DNA from: Platycnemis pennipes
Lineage: Eukaryota > Arthropoda > Insecta > Odonata > Platycnemididae
NCBI GenBank assembly: GCA_933228895.1
Contig: OW121848.1
Location: 134,124,615 to 134,188,614, forward strand
Direction: 5' to 3'
Length of the DNA: 64,000 nt
Shown: piece by piece, positions 23,420 through 34,090 of the stretch
How positions within the stretch are numbered: the first letter of the stretch is position 1
Layout: each line of letters begins with the position of its first letter
Program-made: the position numbers and the translations under genes
Notes under the pieces: model-generated
Database searches by the model: none
The model's input: only the letters and a program-made list of their open reading frames with translations
What the model was told of the DNA's origin: nothing

Positions 23420-24420
23420 CGTAAAAACATACTTGGTGCGGATGGAAAATTAAATGGCGTGAACATTTTATTCTGAGGTTAAAAAGCCCTGGGGTGCAAA
23501 ACTGGGAACTGGGAACTGGATCATCGTGTAAAGACCACCAGCGGCCATAAATTTCCCTCAATGCTTTCCTGTCTGACACTACTTCATACTGACGCTGCAA
23601 AGCATGCACGGTCATTGCCATTGCAGCAATACTGGAACGTAAACCGATTGTTTTGGTAACACAATATGGGCACTCCCGACGGGGAAACGCGTTTTAAACG
23701 ACGGCTTCCTTTTTCTCACGCTTCTTCGGAGTCACACAACACGCATTGTGACCCCGGACGAGCACTTTGTGGACGGGAGAATTGGAAAGGAGAGAGAGGG
23801 AGAGGGAAAATGGAGGAACACTACAATCTGCTCCCTTTTTTCCGTCATCTGAGTCACGTTGGAAACGTTAATTCGTTTAATTAACGGACTTGAAAAAAAT
23901 ATTGCACTAGGGAGCTGTGTCACTGTGAAGCGGAGGATGATTCTTCGTTAGCGACGAGGATTTGATGCGTCCGAGAGGGAAAGTGAGGGAGAGAGAGGGG
24001 AGAAACGGATTCTATATATCAATTAACTTTCTGGGTCGCTCCTCCGGAAACAATTCCCCGCCTGATATATACGATATACGAGCAAAGTATCCCATGATCT
24101 CTAACCGAGTTGGAAACGGCAGAGCTCAAGTTACGACAGCAGTGAAAAAAGAGAGATATTCGGCTACCATAAATGCCTCCACCATCGTAATACCAAAGCG
24201 TATAGCAATCCTAAACAGATGAAAATGTAAAAAACAAACAGAAAGGAGAGTTGATATCACTTTGGAGGCCGAAAATACACGAAATGGAAGCTAATTAAGA
24301 TTTAAAATATACTTCAGAGTAGTTGTAGCTTTGCATTTTAGATATTCCAATGCCTGAGCTTATATTGCACAGTCTAAGATCTTGATACTAGGAATAACAT
24401 ACCATATTGGTCTTTGGTAA
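23420..24420. other. Unassigned stretch with GA-rich patch
   Basis: Purine-rich runs at about 23760-23820 and 23970-24010; otherwise no recognised feature. Confidence 0.35.
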
Positions 24421-24484
24421 AATACGAACCCGCGATATTGAGTTGCCACATCAGCACATCAACCACCTGGCAACCAGGGACCAA
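24421..24484 (-). mobile_element. SINE-C tRNA-like head
   Basis: The minus strand carries CCAGGTGGTTGATGTGCTGATGTGGCAAC...GCGGGTTCGTATT, with a B box GGGTTCGTATT. The block aligns with 38697-38768 (minus), including the shared GTTGCCACA, AACCCG and CTGGC. Its body was not delimited. Confidence 0.5.
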
Positions 24485-24999
24485 TTTATTCCAGTATATA
24501 AAAAAATTAGAAAAAAATGAATGCATTTTTACAAAGGGTCAATCAAATAGTTGCAATCGGGAAATAAGCTTGCCTTAGCCACACTAATGATCACTGGGCA
24601 AAGCTATATGATGCTAAACATATATAAAATTACAAGTGACATGAGAGGAAAGAATATCGATAAAGGCAACCAAAGTGGATGGAAAAACTATTCAGAAGCA
24701 ACGGAATATTGAAATCCCGTTGGTTTGACAAGCTCATAGAAGGAAGACGAAGAATTATAATTTCTGTACGGCAGAAAAACAGTCAGAGGAGTTGAGGATA
24801 TGTTTAAAGGCGGAACCATGCATTGGCTAGATAGGAAGGAATGAGGCGGCCTACGAAGATGGGGAATAGCAGGGAGGGGCTCCAAACAAGTGTACTGTTA
24901 ATGGTAGAATATTTTTGGAGAAGGTATTTCCAGGATTTCCATTCAAGGACTCCAGAAGCCAGGTCGACAAAGTGATGTCTTGGTAAGTAGAAATAGGCG
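24485..24999. other. AT-rich stretch, nothing recognised
   Basis: Short minus-strand frames without motifs; may include more 5' LINE-A sequence too decayed to see. Confidence 0.3.
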
Positions 25000-25627
25000 T
25001 AAATAATGAACTTGAACGTATGCAGCGAAGGCAAGGTTTGTAAAGAGACCGTACGATAATTATATTAGCGTAACCAGTCTATTAATTGAATTAAAATGGG
25101 AATCATTGTCAGATCGTAGGTTGAAATTTTAACTTAATCTCTTAAATACATTCCAAGATAATATTTTCAGTGATGACATTAAAAATATTTTGCGAACCCC
25201 AAATTGCTATGGTAGACTGGACTATAATCAGAAAATTAGAGAAAATGATTGCCGAACTGATAGATTCAGCATGATTTTTCCTCGTACAATTAGGGAAATA
25301 AATAGTGGTAAACATATCCAAAATGAGTGTATCCATAACTAAAACTATGCAAGTAAAATACAAGTTAATATCAAGCAATAGTAAAAAAAACCAATGGATA
25401 GCATAGGTACCTAGTTGCATGTCGGTAAGAGGACTTTAAGCTAACCCAACTAACAGCATGATATTGCATGCTTACTTTGCTGTTTTTATCCTATTTAAAA
25501 TGTAGCCTATTACATTATTACTAATAGTTTTTTATACATGATAGGTATGTGGTGCATGTTTCATGAGAATTAACCCCCTGCCACACACCTTTATGGTGGC
25601 TTGCAGGGTATTATGTAGATGTAGATG
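25000..25627 (+). mobile_element. LINE-A copy, 5'-truncated, RT C-terminus plus 3' UTR
   Basis: The plus strand encodes ELERMQRRQG (about 25008-25037), SVTSLLIELKWESLSDRR (25067-25120), then, after a stop and frame change, DDIKNILRTPNCYGRLDYN and IFPRTIREINS (about 25275-25310). This is the characteristic C-terminal tail of a non-LTR retrotransposon RT (CR1/Jockey-like; clade not certain). The 3' UTR ends CCCCCTGCCACACACC, GGTGGCTTGCAGGGTATTATG and (TAGATG)n. It aligns with the minus-strand copy at 3243-3785. The minus-strand frame 25142-25420 is a shadow. Confidence 0.88.
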
Positions 25628-27650
25628 ACCGCGGGTTTGATTCCTGTCTCCATATGGATGTTGCATATTCCCAGATTTAAAAGCTTCGTTTAGATGGAGG
25701 AGGATAACCTCAGCTGTTAAATCACACAAATCCCACGTCTACATCCAATACTTGAGAAGATGGGGTTGAAAGGTGAAAGATTTGAATGAGAAAGAGTCAG
25801 TGCACCCTGGGGTCGTAGAATCCTGGCAACTGAAGACAAGGAATGGTAATGATATCCGTTAATCTGGCAGGAGTAGCAGAAGCATACTAGCAGAATGGTA
25901 GTGTCAAGAATGACAGCGTGGTCAGTAACGGGTCAAATACTACCTCGAACATAATATCTTTCCCTTCTTTTCATGATAAATGTCGCGATAAAATATCAGT
26001 AGCTTCAACATTTTCAATCTCATTTTTCCTCGTACCGCTACACGGGTGATGCGTATAGAGTTATTTAGAAAAATAAGGGTTCCTTCACCTGCGACCAACA
26101 AAATCTGAAATTTTTTTTACTCAGAGTAGTAATGCAGTGGAAATATTTTTCCCTGCGTTAATATTTCATCGCACACTATTTAAATGAACTAAACGGAGAA
26201 AATTCTCACATATCTGGTGACTTAAAAAACAGGACTACATATTTTTCATTTCTGAAAACTTAGGGCCAGACTTTTTACGCTGATTACCAGCAGAAATGCC
26301 GTAACGAGTACTTCACCATGAAAGGGTGACCGCCTGGACATGAAAGAAGCCGGTAATTGAAGGGTGAGCTTTCCGGGGGAAAAAAACAACCCTGGGAGAA
26401 GGACAACCGAGGACGGTGAAAAGGGAAACAAGTGACTCATCAAAATAAAAAAGCTCATCTCTTGTTTCGGTGACGACATAGTCGACTCGAACCCGCTGAC
26501 TAATGAAAGGTGCTACGGAATGGCCCACGCTCTGGGAGACGTTTTTACTGAGTGCGTTGACGCAATTGAAGACAAGCAGTCTCGCAAAAAAGTGGGCGCG
26601 GAGGAATGAATGCCTGGAGTATGACGAGGGGCGTTTAGTTGTTGGAAGGAGTAGAGCACGGATCTAGAACGGGTGGAGACATGTCGGACTTGGGGTGAAC
26701 GTAAAAAAAATTCATAAGGAGTAGGTCTTGAAAGACAACAGGTGGGGAGGGGAAATATAAATTGATTTGAGAAATGACTGGGCCATAAGATTTTAGATCA
26801 TAAAACGTCACGCTATACCTCAATTGGTATTTATGTTTTATAACTAGCGGAGCTGAAATCACCTGTGGTCTTCGGGAAAGTCTTTTCTCTGAAATACCAG
26901 TACGTACTGTGTTTTTATGCTACTGATAGAAATACGCTCGTGTATTTCGGCGTTTTTTATAGAAAAATTTGTCGGTATTTTTGCATTGTTGGTAGAAAAT
27001 ATGAGCATACTATTGACTCGGTGTGCACTGATTGCAAAGAAATTCCATGAAACTGTTCGAATCGAAGAAAGCATTCTATTTCAGGATACCATCCTATATC
27101 GTGGATGGAGTGATTCGAAACTGAGGTACCTACCCCTAGTTCTTAGTCTCGACTAATTTCAATACTTATTATATCGATAGAGGAAACGTTCTCTTAGGTT
27201 GGCCGGGTATGGTTTCCGGTATTACGTAAAAGGAAATAGGAGTGTTAAGTATTCGATCATTGAATATAGACATTTACTAATACTGCCTCAATTTGCACAT
27301 CACGCCCTTAGGTACGTTCTTTTACTGCTTCGGATTTTATTCTGAAGCGTCTTTGTTATAATATTACACATACCTATTATCACGGAGATATATAATTTAT
27401 CATCTTACTACGATTAAAAAAAACTACTAAACAGCCTCATGAAATGTTTCCCTCATTTTTGACGGCGCGAGAAATGGTATAAATGTAGAACCACAACATT
27501 TTGTTGATGTAACGGAAACGAAAGGAACAGCTATTGAACATATTGAAGTTGAATTGTGATAAGCAATTGATCATACTTACATCAAGGAATAACACTCGGG
27601 ATAAGTATTCACCATAGAAATCAGTTTCCCTCTAATTTATTTTGGAGGTG
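25628..27650. other. 2 kb stretch without recognised features
   Basis: Mixed composition with overlapping short frames on both strands (for example 26246-26528 minus, 26859-27156). None has a motif I recognise. Confidence 0.35.
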
Positions 27651-27699
27651 ATCACAGCCGTCATTTAACCCCTTCGAATGACTAAATACCATAGGATAA

Positions 27700-28560
27700 C
27701 ATCCATGAGATAACTAAATACTATCGTAACACAGCTCTCTCTTGCATACGTTACTGGAAATCTTAGTTGTTGGTCACATCGTTGAGATAACTAATAATTA
27801 CAGTCATCTTTTACTCTGGAAGAAACCTTAAAGGAACATATTTTAGCTGCCAGTGATCTCCTTGTGATAACTCCTCTCTGGGACTCTTTAGCTAAAAATC
27901 TTGATAGGATCGTTTACCTTATTTTTGATTGCCGAATCTGATAGAGTTTCTGAAATAAAAAGATGCGTATTTTTCCGTTTTTTAATGCGTCAATTAGTTC
28001 TCGAGTTATAAGAGGCGAAAGACTGATGTTTTTAAACCTTTCGGAAACGTGGGCGTGGTGCAACCTCTTACGTCATCGACTTCGTCCAATCACAACTGAG
28101 CCCGCAGAAGATACTTCGCATAATCGCAATGGAGGACACACAGCTGACTCTGCTAATGGAAATGGTTGCGAAAGGATCTGTGCGAGCAGACCTTTGGACA
28201 CCCCCCTCCACTCCCTTCCCTTTCCCTAAAAGCAGTCAAGGACGGGAGGTAAAATTACGTAAATGATCTCAAAGCAGTTTCTTCGGGGGGGGGGGGTCAC
28301 CTTTTTTTTGTTTCTTTTTGATTTATGAGTTAATTTTTCAAGTCAGATGATTTATTTTTTCACTAAAATTCATTTTTCGTTTCCATTTAACGATTTCGTG
28401 CACAAAATTATGATTTCGGTTGCGAGTAAACGCCCCCATTGTTGGTCACATGCTTGAGATAGCTAATTATCGCCCTACCGGGTTAGTCCTCTGCGGCTAA
28501 CCCTATAGCAGCATATTTGATGCCGCGGGTAAGCTCCTTTTGCATAACTGACTGCCGCAG
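27700..28560 (+). repeat. Degenerate dimeric tandem repeat (units ~77-85 bp), split by a transposon
   Basis: Related units begin GAGATAACTA (27707), GAGATAACTA (27784), GTGATAACTC (27864), GAGATAGCTA (28454) and CATAACTG (about 28540). Alternate units match best: TTGGTCACAT..TTGAGATAACTAAT at about 27770 matches TTGGTCACATGCTTGAGATA at about 28443, and both continue into AACC...GCATATTT/ACATATTT and CTCCTT..ATAACT. This suggests an A-B higher-order repeat of about 155-165 bp. Element E3 lies inside one unit. Confidence 0.6.
27905..28438 (-). mobile_element. Three-copy TIR element, copy E3
   Basis: Reverse-oriented copy of E1. Its right edge reads GCGAGTAAACGCCCCCA and its left edge TAGGATCGTTTACC. 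The flanking tandem repeat gives an empty-site paralogue: AAATCTTAGTTGTTGGTCAC uninterrupted at about 27758-27777, versus AAATCTTGA | element | TTGTTGGTCAC here. The two flanks add up to the same length with no duplicated bases. A G tract lies at 28286-28296. The CRE-like site is mutated to TTACGTAA. The plus frame 27963-28229 is a shadow. Confidence 0.75.
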
Positions 28561-29105
28561 GATTTAGGCTCCCTCTCGTCCAAGCAGGGGGACTGCGAAG
28601 ATAATTCCATAGGTGGAGGATCCGAGGCCGATGTGCCGGGCGGTGCTGGAGGGCGAGATAAGTCGGCGGTGAGTCCGAGGAAAGGAATTGGGAGAATTGA
28701 GAGCGGGGGAGGGCTCCCTTCCTTTTCGCGGCGCGAGAGAATCTGTCGCTTGCAGCTTTCTCACGCCCCCCGGCGACTTCTGCCCCCGGCGCGGCCGTGT
28801 TTTGAGGACACTGGGAATTGAGGCGAATTCAGTGCGGCGGCGGCGGCGGGGAGGTGGGGTGGAGACGGAGAGCCAAAAATAGCCGTGCCGCAGTTTTCGG
28901 GGGGGCGGCCAAGAGAGGAGGAAGGGGAGTCTCGCGCCGAAAAAAAAAATTCATCGGCGTTCAAAGTGCGTCCGGCGAAGATTTCCATCAATGTGGGTGA
29001 CAATTGCTTGGAGGCACATTGTTTACGAAATGAACGCACGCGTTCACGAGGTCGAATACGTCGAGGAAGCGTGCATGCAATATGCCATTTCAGTACCTCA
29101 ACCAA
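28560..29105. other. GC/CpG-rich patch with (CGG)n
   Basis: Dense CpG (CCCCCGGCGCGGCCGTG, GCGGCGGCGGCGGCGGGG at about 28830-28850) and GAGAGCGGGGGAGGG. Open frames cross it on both strands (28761-29351 minus, 28885-29367 plus), but these continue into the SINE and three-copy element, so they are not genes. It is CpG-island-like in composition. Confidence 0.45.
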
Positions 29106-29110
29106 CAACG

Positions 29111-29992
29111 CAATGGGGGCGGAACCGAAATCGCAATTTTGTGCACGAAATTGTTTGATGGAAACGAAAAATGAGGGGATCGGGTTGGTGTGGTGGCTAG
29201 AGTACTGGCCTCCCATCCCGAGGGCCCGGGTTCGATTCCCGGCAGTGGCGGATTTTTCAGTGGAAAAACGGTCCCCATATGTGTGCCTAGTGGAAGGCAT
29301 TTCAAGTACAGTACTCCGTCCGTCGAATGGGACGTTAAGCCGTGGTCCCATTTGCGCCTTTCGTTAAGAGTAGGCTAATGCCGACGCCGGGTTTCTCTCC
29401 ACCCTTCCTCCGTTCCCTAAAAACTCCTACCATTACCCAATTACCCACCTATCCTAAATGGCGCAAATGACCTCAGCTGTCGGTCGCCTCCCTTAAATAA
29501 CCAACCAACCCAAGAACGAAAAATGAATTTTAGTGAACAAATTAATCTTCTAACCACAACCATTCCCTCATAAATCAAAAATTAAAATAAGCAAGGGTGA
29601 CGCCTACCGAAAAAGCCACTGTGATATCATTGACGTCATTTTCCTCCCGTCCTTGACTGCTCTTATGGGAAGGTATGGGAGTGGAGGGGGTTTCTCGGAA
29701 GGTCTGCTCGCAAAGATCCTGTCGTAATCGCTCCCATTGGGAAAGCCAGCTGTGTCCCCCCCTTTGAGATAAGGCGAAGTAGCTTCGCGGGCTCAGTTAA
29801 GATTGGACGATGTCAATATACGTCAGAGGTTGCACCACATCCACTTTTCCGAAAGGGTTAAAAACAACAGTTTTTCGCCGCTTATAACTCGAGAAATAAC
29901 TGACAGATCAAAAAATGGAAAAATATGGGTCTTTTTATTTTTTTAAACTCTATCATACTCGGCAATTAAAAATATGGTAAACAGCCCCATTG
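29111..29992 (+). mobile_element. Three-copy TIR element, copy E2, carrying a SINE
   Basis: Ends are CAATGGGGGCGGAACCG (29111) and GGTAAACAGCCCCATTG (29992), a CAATGGGG..CCCCATTG inverted repeat. It matches E1 throughout, including TGACGTCA at 29631-29638 and CTTCTAACCACAACCATTC. Relative to E1 it has lost TTTACTC near the 5' end. The sequence AACGAAAAATGA is split and duplicated by SINE-A copy 4. Confidence 0.8.
29163..29526 (+). mobile_element. SINE-A copy 4, full length with 12-bp TSD, nested in E2
   Basis: Body 29175-29514 between AACGAAAAATGA at 29163-29174 and 29515-29526. Head with GGCTAGAGTACTGGCC, exact B box GGGTTCGATTCCC, tail AATAACCAACCAACCC. This is the least decayed head in the window. 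Because the host element is shared with E1, the empty site is visible there (GGAAACCAAAAAAAG at about 5520). Confidence 0.95.
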
Positions 29993-31254
29993 TTCCGCTT
30001 ATGTACTTAAAATAACATTTCATTTCGAGCATTCAAAGCATCTCCCATCATCGGAGGCAAGCCATTCATGAATAATAATAATTCCAGAATTTACCTAATG
30101 TTGAGAATTAAGAAATGGCAGAGCAATATAAATTTCCCACGGAACTTATTACTAGGAAATTTACAGAAGTTATGAGGTTTATTGAGGTTTTTTCTACCAT
30201 TAGTTCAAACCGTATAATGAATTTTTTTTATGATTTAGTCCCTGTTAAAATTCTATTCCCCACAACCTATGTGAATATAAAGCAGTAACGCACTAGCTGG
30301 GATTTCGTTCCGGTTTCAATATCTTGATGATTATTACACGGATAGCTCAGATACATACTTAAGTTAAATTAATCTCATTGCTTTGTACAGTGCCATATAT
30401 AAATATACTCTTTTCTGTTGCTAACACATACGGAATAGGTTCACGATACAAGGTCTGCTTAACTAAGTAAAATCATACGCATTCTATAAATAGAACTTCA
30501 TTTTATCGAATCCATCAGAGTTTTAGATTTCCCACAACATTCTAGCACCTTACGTGAAGGAGGGAGGGAGACCCAATGTGGCCGCTGACGAGTGGCGGTG
30601 GGGAGAATAGAATGGGAAAATGGGAATGGTTGACCGCCTCAGCCGCCGAAAAATTAAGATTGTCGGCATGCAGGGGTCCACCGCTTTGATGACAGCAGCT
30701 TTGGAAACTAATTCTGACCTATGTGCTTAAACTTTCTCGTAGAAAAAAGATATTACTACATCTTGATGTTTGCTATTTTTGAATTTCTGTCTTCAAAGCA
30801 AGCTGTAATAAGCCAAATTTCAGCCCCATTTTCTCGCTAACCGAGAGAAATAAATGCTTTCTTTGCAACTGTTATATGAAATGACATCTCCTGAATCAAG
30901 TAAAGAAAACTACAAGTCTCTATCTTTAATAGTTATCCCGTAGTTGAATGATATATAAACACGGATAGAGCGAAAAAAGGCCGGAAACGGTCGCCCAAAA
31001 CTGCCCGCGGCTGTCCTTACCATAACGCCTTATGGGTTTCACTTCATAGGCAGCTCTACATAGCTAAAATGTGTTCAAACCTTTCTTTTAGTTTCTTCAT
31101 AAGAAAATAAGTTACGTTATTCCCCAACAACGTAGGTACAGACGCACACATGTATGAATAAAACGACAGTAGCGCGAGGAAAAACTTTTAAAAACCTTGG
31201 AGTGACGATAAAAATGTGAAGACATGTATACGTCAGTAGTAAGAAAAATATGTT
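29993..31254. other. 1.3 kb AT-rich stretch, nothing recognised
   Basis: No ORF of note, no shared repeat. Confidence 0.4.
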
Positions 31255-31690
31255 CATCATCAGCAGTCAAATTTTCCTGAGTTTTGTTTGACGCAGCTCT
31301 CCAATTAGTTCTTCTATCGTCAAACCCATTCATATTCGCATGGCTTTTTTCCTTCACGTTCATTTTCTACCTGCCATATATATTTCGTGTGAGACCATTT
31401 GTCATACTTCGCATTCATTTGTCCCTCAACGATTGCCTACATCAGGACATTATCTCTGAAGATATTGCCGATTAAGTTGTCCCGTTTCCTTTTTAAAGTT
31501 TTCAGAAGACTTATTTTAACTCCCAGTCTTCTCAGGACTTCTTCTTTGCCTCTCCGTCTATTTAATTTATTCTTCATCTTTCTTCTGTTTCATCACATTT
31601 TGGATGCTTCCGGTGTTGTTTTCTTGGCTGCTGCTATCCATGCCCCAGTCTGAGCCTCATTTCCATAAAGAAGAGTGTTTCAGATATGAG
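31255..31690 (-). mobile_element. Endonuclease-RT LINE 3' fragment
   Basis: On the minus strand it reads TLLYGNEAQTGAW, EEVLRRLGVKISLLKTLKRK, DNLIGNIFRDNVLM and AIVEGQMN. This parallels the plus-strand copy at 57.0-57.4 kb and has the order found at the C-terminus of endonuclease-reverse-transcriptase LINE ORFs. Stops and frameshifts interrupt it. The 3' end is the TCATCATCAGCAGTCAA tail. Plus-strand frames here (31284-31653) are shadows. Confidence 0.8.
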
Positions 31691-31699
31691 TGCTGGTGA

Positions 31700-32343
31700 A
31701 TTGTTTCTTTGCTGTGTATATTTCTTGTTCGGGTGTACCCCGCATACTATATCCAGGTTTGATACCTGACGTTTCGTGGCCATTGATGGTCACTTTATCA
31801 AAGGGAATGAGGTATGTTGGGGTCTGTCTAGTTGGTGGGGTTTATATAGGGGTTTCATGGCGGGAAAAGGATGGGAAGGGGAAGAGTGAAGGAGTAGTCA
31901 TAGCAATTTTTATAAAGGTTCACAGCCGGGTTCCACGTGTAGCTGATTTGGAGGCACAGTCCCTATTGCAATTTTGCTTGCATTTTCTCATTTCCAAAGC
32001 TTCGAGGATGAGCCGGGGCTTGAAGTTTTTCACTTTCTCGATTATCTTTGTTTGTTTGAGGTCAATCGCGTGTCCCGAGGCTGCATGTTTCGCTACTGCT
32101 GATTTTAAGGGTTGCCCCAGTCGAATACCACGCTGGTGTTCTTCTAAGTGGGATTTAACGGAGCATCTGGTTTCGCCGAAATATTTCTTCCAACCGGAAC
32201 TTCTCGGCTCGCAACTCTGTTTCTTTGCTTCCACTCCCGTATTTTCTACAATAAGCAAATTCTTCTTCCACCCTAATCTACTTACAAAAATATTCTACGA
32301 TGGGGGGACATTATACTATGCCAAAATCTCTGCCGTATCCTAG
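31700..32343 (-). pseudogene. Penelope-like element fragment with GIY-YIG endonuclease remnant
   Basis: Minus-strand ORF 31920-32258 (112 codons) reads KYFGETRCSVKSHLEEHQRG, GQPLKSAVAKHAASGHAIDL, ILEALEMRK and NCNRD. This is the C-terminal GIY-YIG domain layout of Penelope-like retroelements (Y.GET....R...H, then SA.A.H...GH.ID, then EA.EI with its conserved glutamate, then NRD). The expected Arg in the first helix appears as Ser and upstream RT is missing, so it is a relic. Downstream on the minus strand (31757-31806) is a CCACGAAACGTC element. The 217-codon plus frame 31690-32343 is its antisense shadow. Confidence 0.85.
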
Positions 32344-32459
32344 ATAAGATAGCTAGCGGAGTCCAAGAGTTTTTTTTTTAACATTAATAGATTAATTAAA
32401 ACAGAAAAGCCGGATGAACTGGAAAAAGTAAAGTCTCTACTCAAAGCGAAAGCGATTCA

Positions 32460-33015
32460 CGCGAAAGAGGACATGGGAGGATGAGAGAGAGGAATTGAGT
32501 TTCGTGCCTCGGGTGAAGTGGGGTTGCAACGCGGTTGAGGGAGGGGGAACGGTAGCGAGGAGAGGGGAGAGGCAGAGTTAGGACGGATAAAGGGTATGGG
32601 GTTGGTTCTGGATGGGCGGGGAGTAGTGGATGAGCAGGGAGGGGTAAAGAGAGAGAGGGAGATGGGAGGAGGGTGGAGGAAAAAAAACGACTTCCTCAGC
32701 GATGATTTTAATTGATGGCGGGGAAAAAACTGAGAGTCGGGAAGAGGGTAAGAGTAATAGGAGGAGTGTCAGAGATAATTGTGGAATTATTGAGGGAAGC
32801 GAGAGAGACAAGGGAGAGAGGCGAGGGGGCGGGGGTGGATGGGGGAGGGGAGAAGGGACGGGGGAGGGAGGGAGGGGGGGGGGGTGATGTGGCTCTTCGG
32901 GTGAGGATGGCAAATGAAACAACACGTGTCGTTCGAAGCAGCAAAAGTGAGGCGAGTGCACACAAACGCTGTCCGGGCAATGCTTTGCGCCCGCCCCGCG
33001 AGCGAATCTGAAGGT
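32460..33015. other. Purine-rich GC patch
   Basis: About 400 bp of almost pure G/A on the plus strand (for example 32560-32890, with a G tract at about 32873-32882), then CpG-containing sequence to 33010. All frames here are low-complexity (Pro/Ser/Leu on minus, Gly/Arg/Glu on plus). Confidence 0.45.
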
Positions 33016-33475
33016 CAGGCGTTGTTTTCACCACGAAGCTGAGAATTCCCCCACGGAGGCAGGACGCAGAGGTGTAAATATCTGTGTTCGAAAACATGAA
33101 TAAAAAAGGAAAATGCATCATTCCTTAATATCCCTCGTTCGACATCCCGATCGACGTTGAAGGACTCGCGAAACTTTCAACGCAATATATTTTCAAAGAT
33201 ATTCAGTCCCACACACCCTTCGATGCAGGAAAGGAAGCATAGGTACATTTAAGATTACCTATAATTAATTGCATCCTTCCCCAGATTTTTGGATGGGATT
33301 CCTTGTATTATGTACCCCTTCAACACAGAAACCGTGGCTCAATGTTGGCCAAATCATTGCGCATTATGGCCTCATTGTGGGAAATCATTACGGTACCACC
33401 ATAATGGTTTTGGCCTCCACGGTCAGTACGGGCAAAAGTCAACATGGCCTTGAGAAGCAGAATGGAATATGACCA
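33016..33475. other. Unassigned stretch
   Basis: Plus frame 33269-33472 has no motif I recognise; it abuts the LINE-A stub and could be more of that element. Confidence 0.3.
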
Positions 33476-33615
33476 CCTAGCTGCATGTGACCCTTTTATC
33501 TAGCATGTCTCCATTAAATATCCCAGTTGCATGTCAATAGTGCATGTTTGGTGATCTTCACCCCCTGCCACACACCCTCGCGGTGGCTCGCAGGGTATTA
33601 CGTAGATGTTGATGT
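33476..33615 (+). mobile_element. LINE-A 3'-end stub
   Basis: CACCCCCTGCCACACACC...GGTGGCTCGCAGGGTATTACG and tail TAGATGTTGATG, preceded by ATGTCAATAGTGCATGTTTGG as in other copies. Confidence 0.88.
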
Positions 33616-34010
33616 ACCATACGTGAGCCACAATCAAGACAAAACAGGGCCTTATTTTCTGTGTTGACTTGGTAGCTTTTCTTACGTACCTGTGTCAATA
33701 TGAATACTCCATAAAAACCATACATTTTAATGATCCTTTGAATGCACGTGTGATACTTTTACATAACATAGTCATGAAACAAGGTTACAACTTAGGTCTC
33801 TAGTATTTTGTATTTTCGTGGTAATGTAGTTCGATTGTAATAATATTTGATTTCATGATGTGCGATTTTCACATCTATATTCAACATAAATACCTTTGTC
33901 GATACAATAGCATGAAGCATTGCTTCAAGTTATTGTATTGAAGTATACTTAAGCATACTGATATATACTCATTGAAGCATACTGTACCAACATTTCTTGT
34001 AGAAATCTAC
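33616..34010. other. AT-rich stretch
   Basis: Contains imperfect repeats of TGAAGCAT / AAGCATACT at about 33910-33985; otherwise nothing recognised. Confidence 0.35.
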
Positions 34011-34090
34011 GGCCAGCGAAGGCAGTCATGTCGGCAACACGCTGGCCTGGCGACCCAAGCGTTGCAGATTCGAATCCCAAACCGGATATA
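34011..34090 (+). mobile_element. tRNA-like segment (SINE head)
   Basis: GGCAGTCATGTCGGCAACACGC as an A-box region and GATTCGAATCCC as a B box about 33 bases later. Arms do not form an intact cloverleaf. No body family recognised. Confidence 0.45.

Noticed and set aside
27905..28438. Helitron interpretation of the no-TSD element
   Set aside because: Termini are an imperfect TGGGG..CCCCA inverted repeat, not 5'-TC..CTRR-3' with a subterminal hairpin.
28761..29351. 196-codon minus-strand frame
   Set aside because: It spans a CpG patch, a three-copy element and a SINE-A, so it cannot be a single gene.
31690..32343. 217-codon plus-strand open frame
   Set aside because: It is antisense to the Penelope-like GIY-YIG relic on the minus strand, which has clear family motifs.
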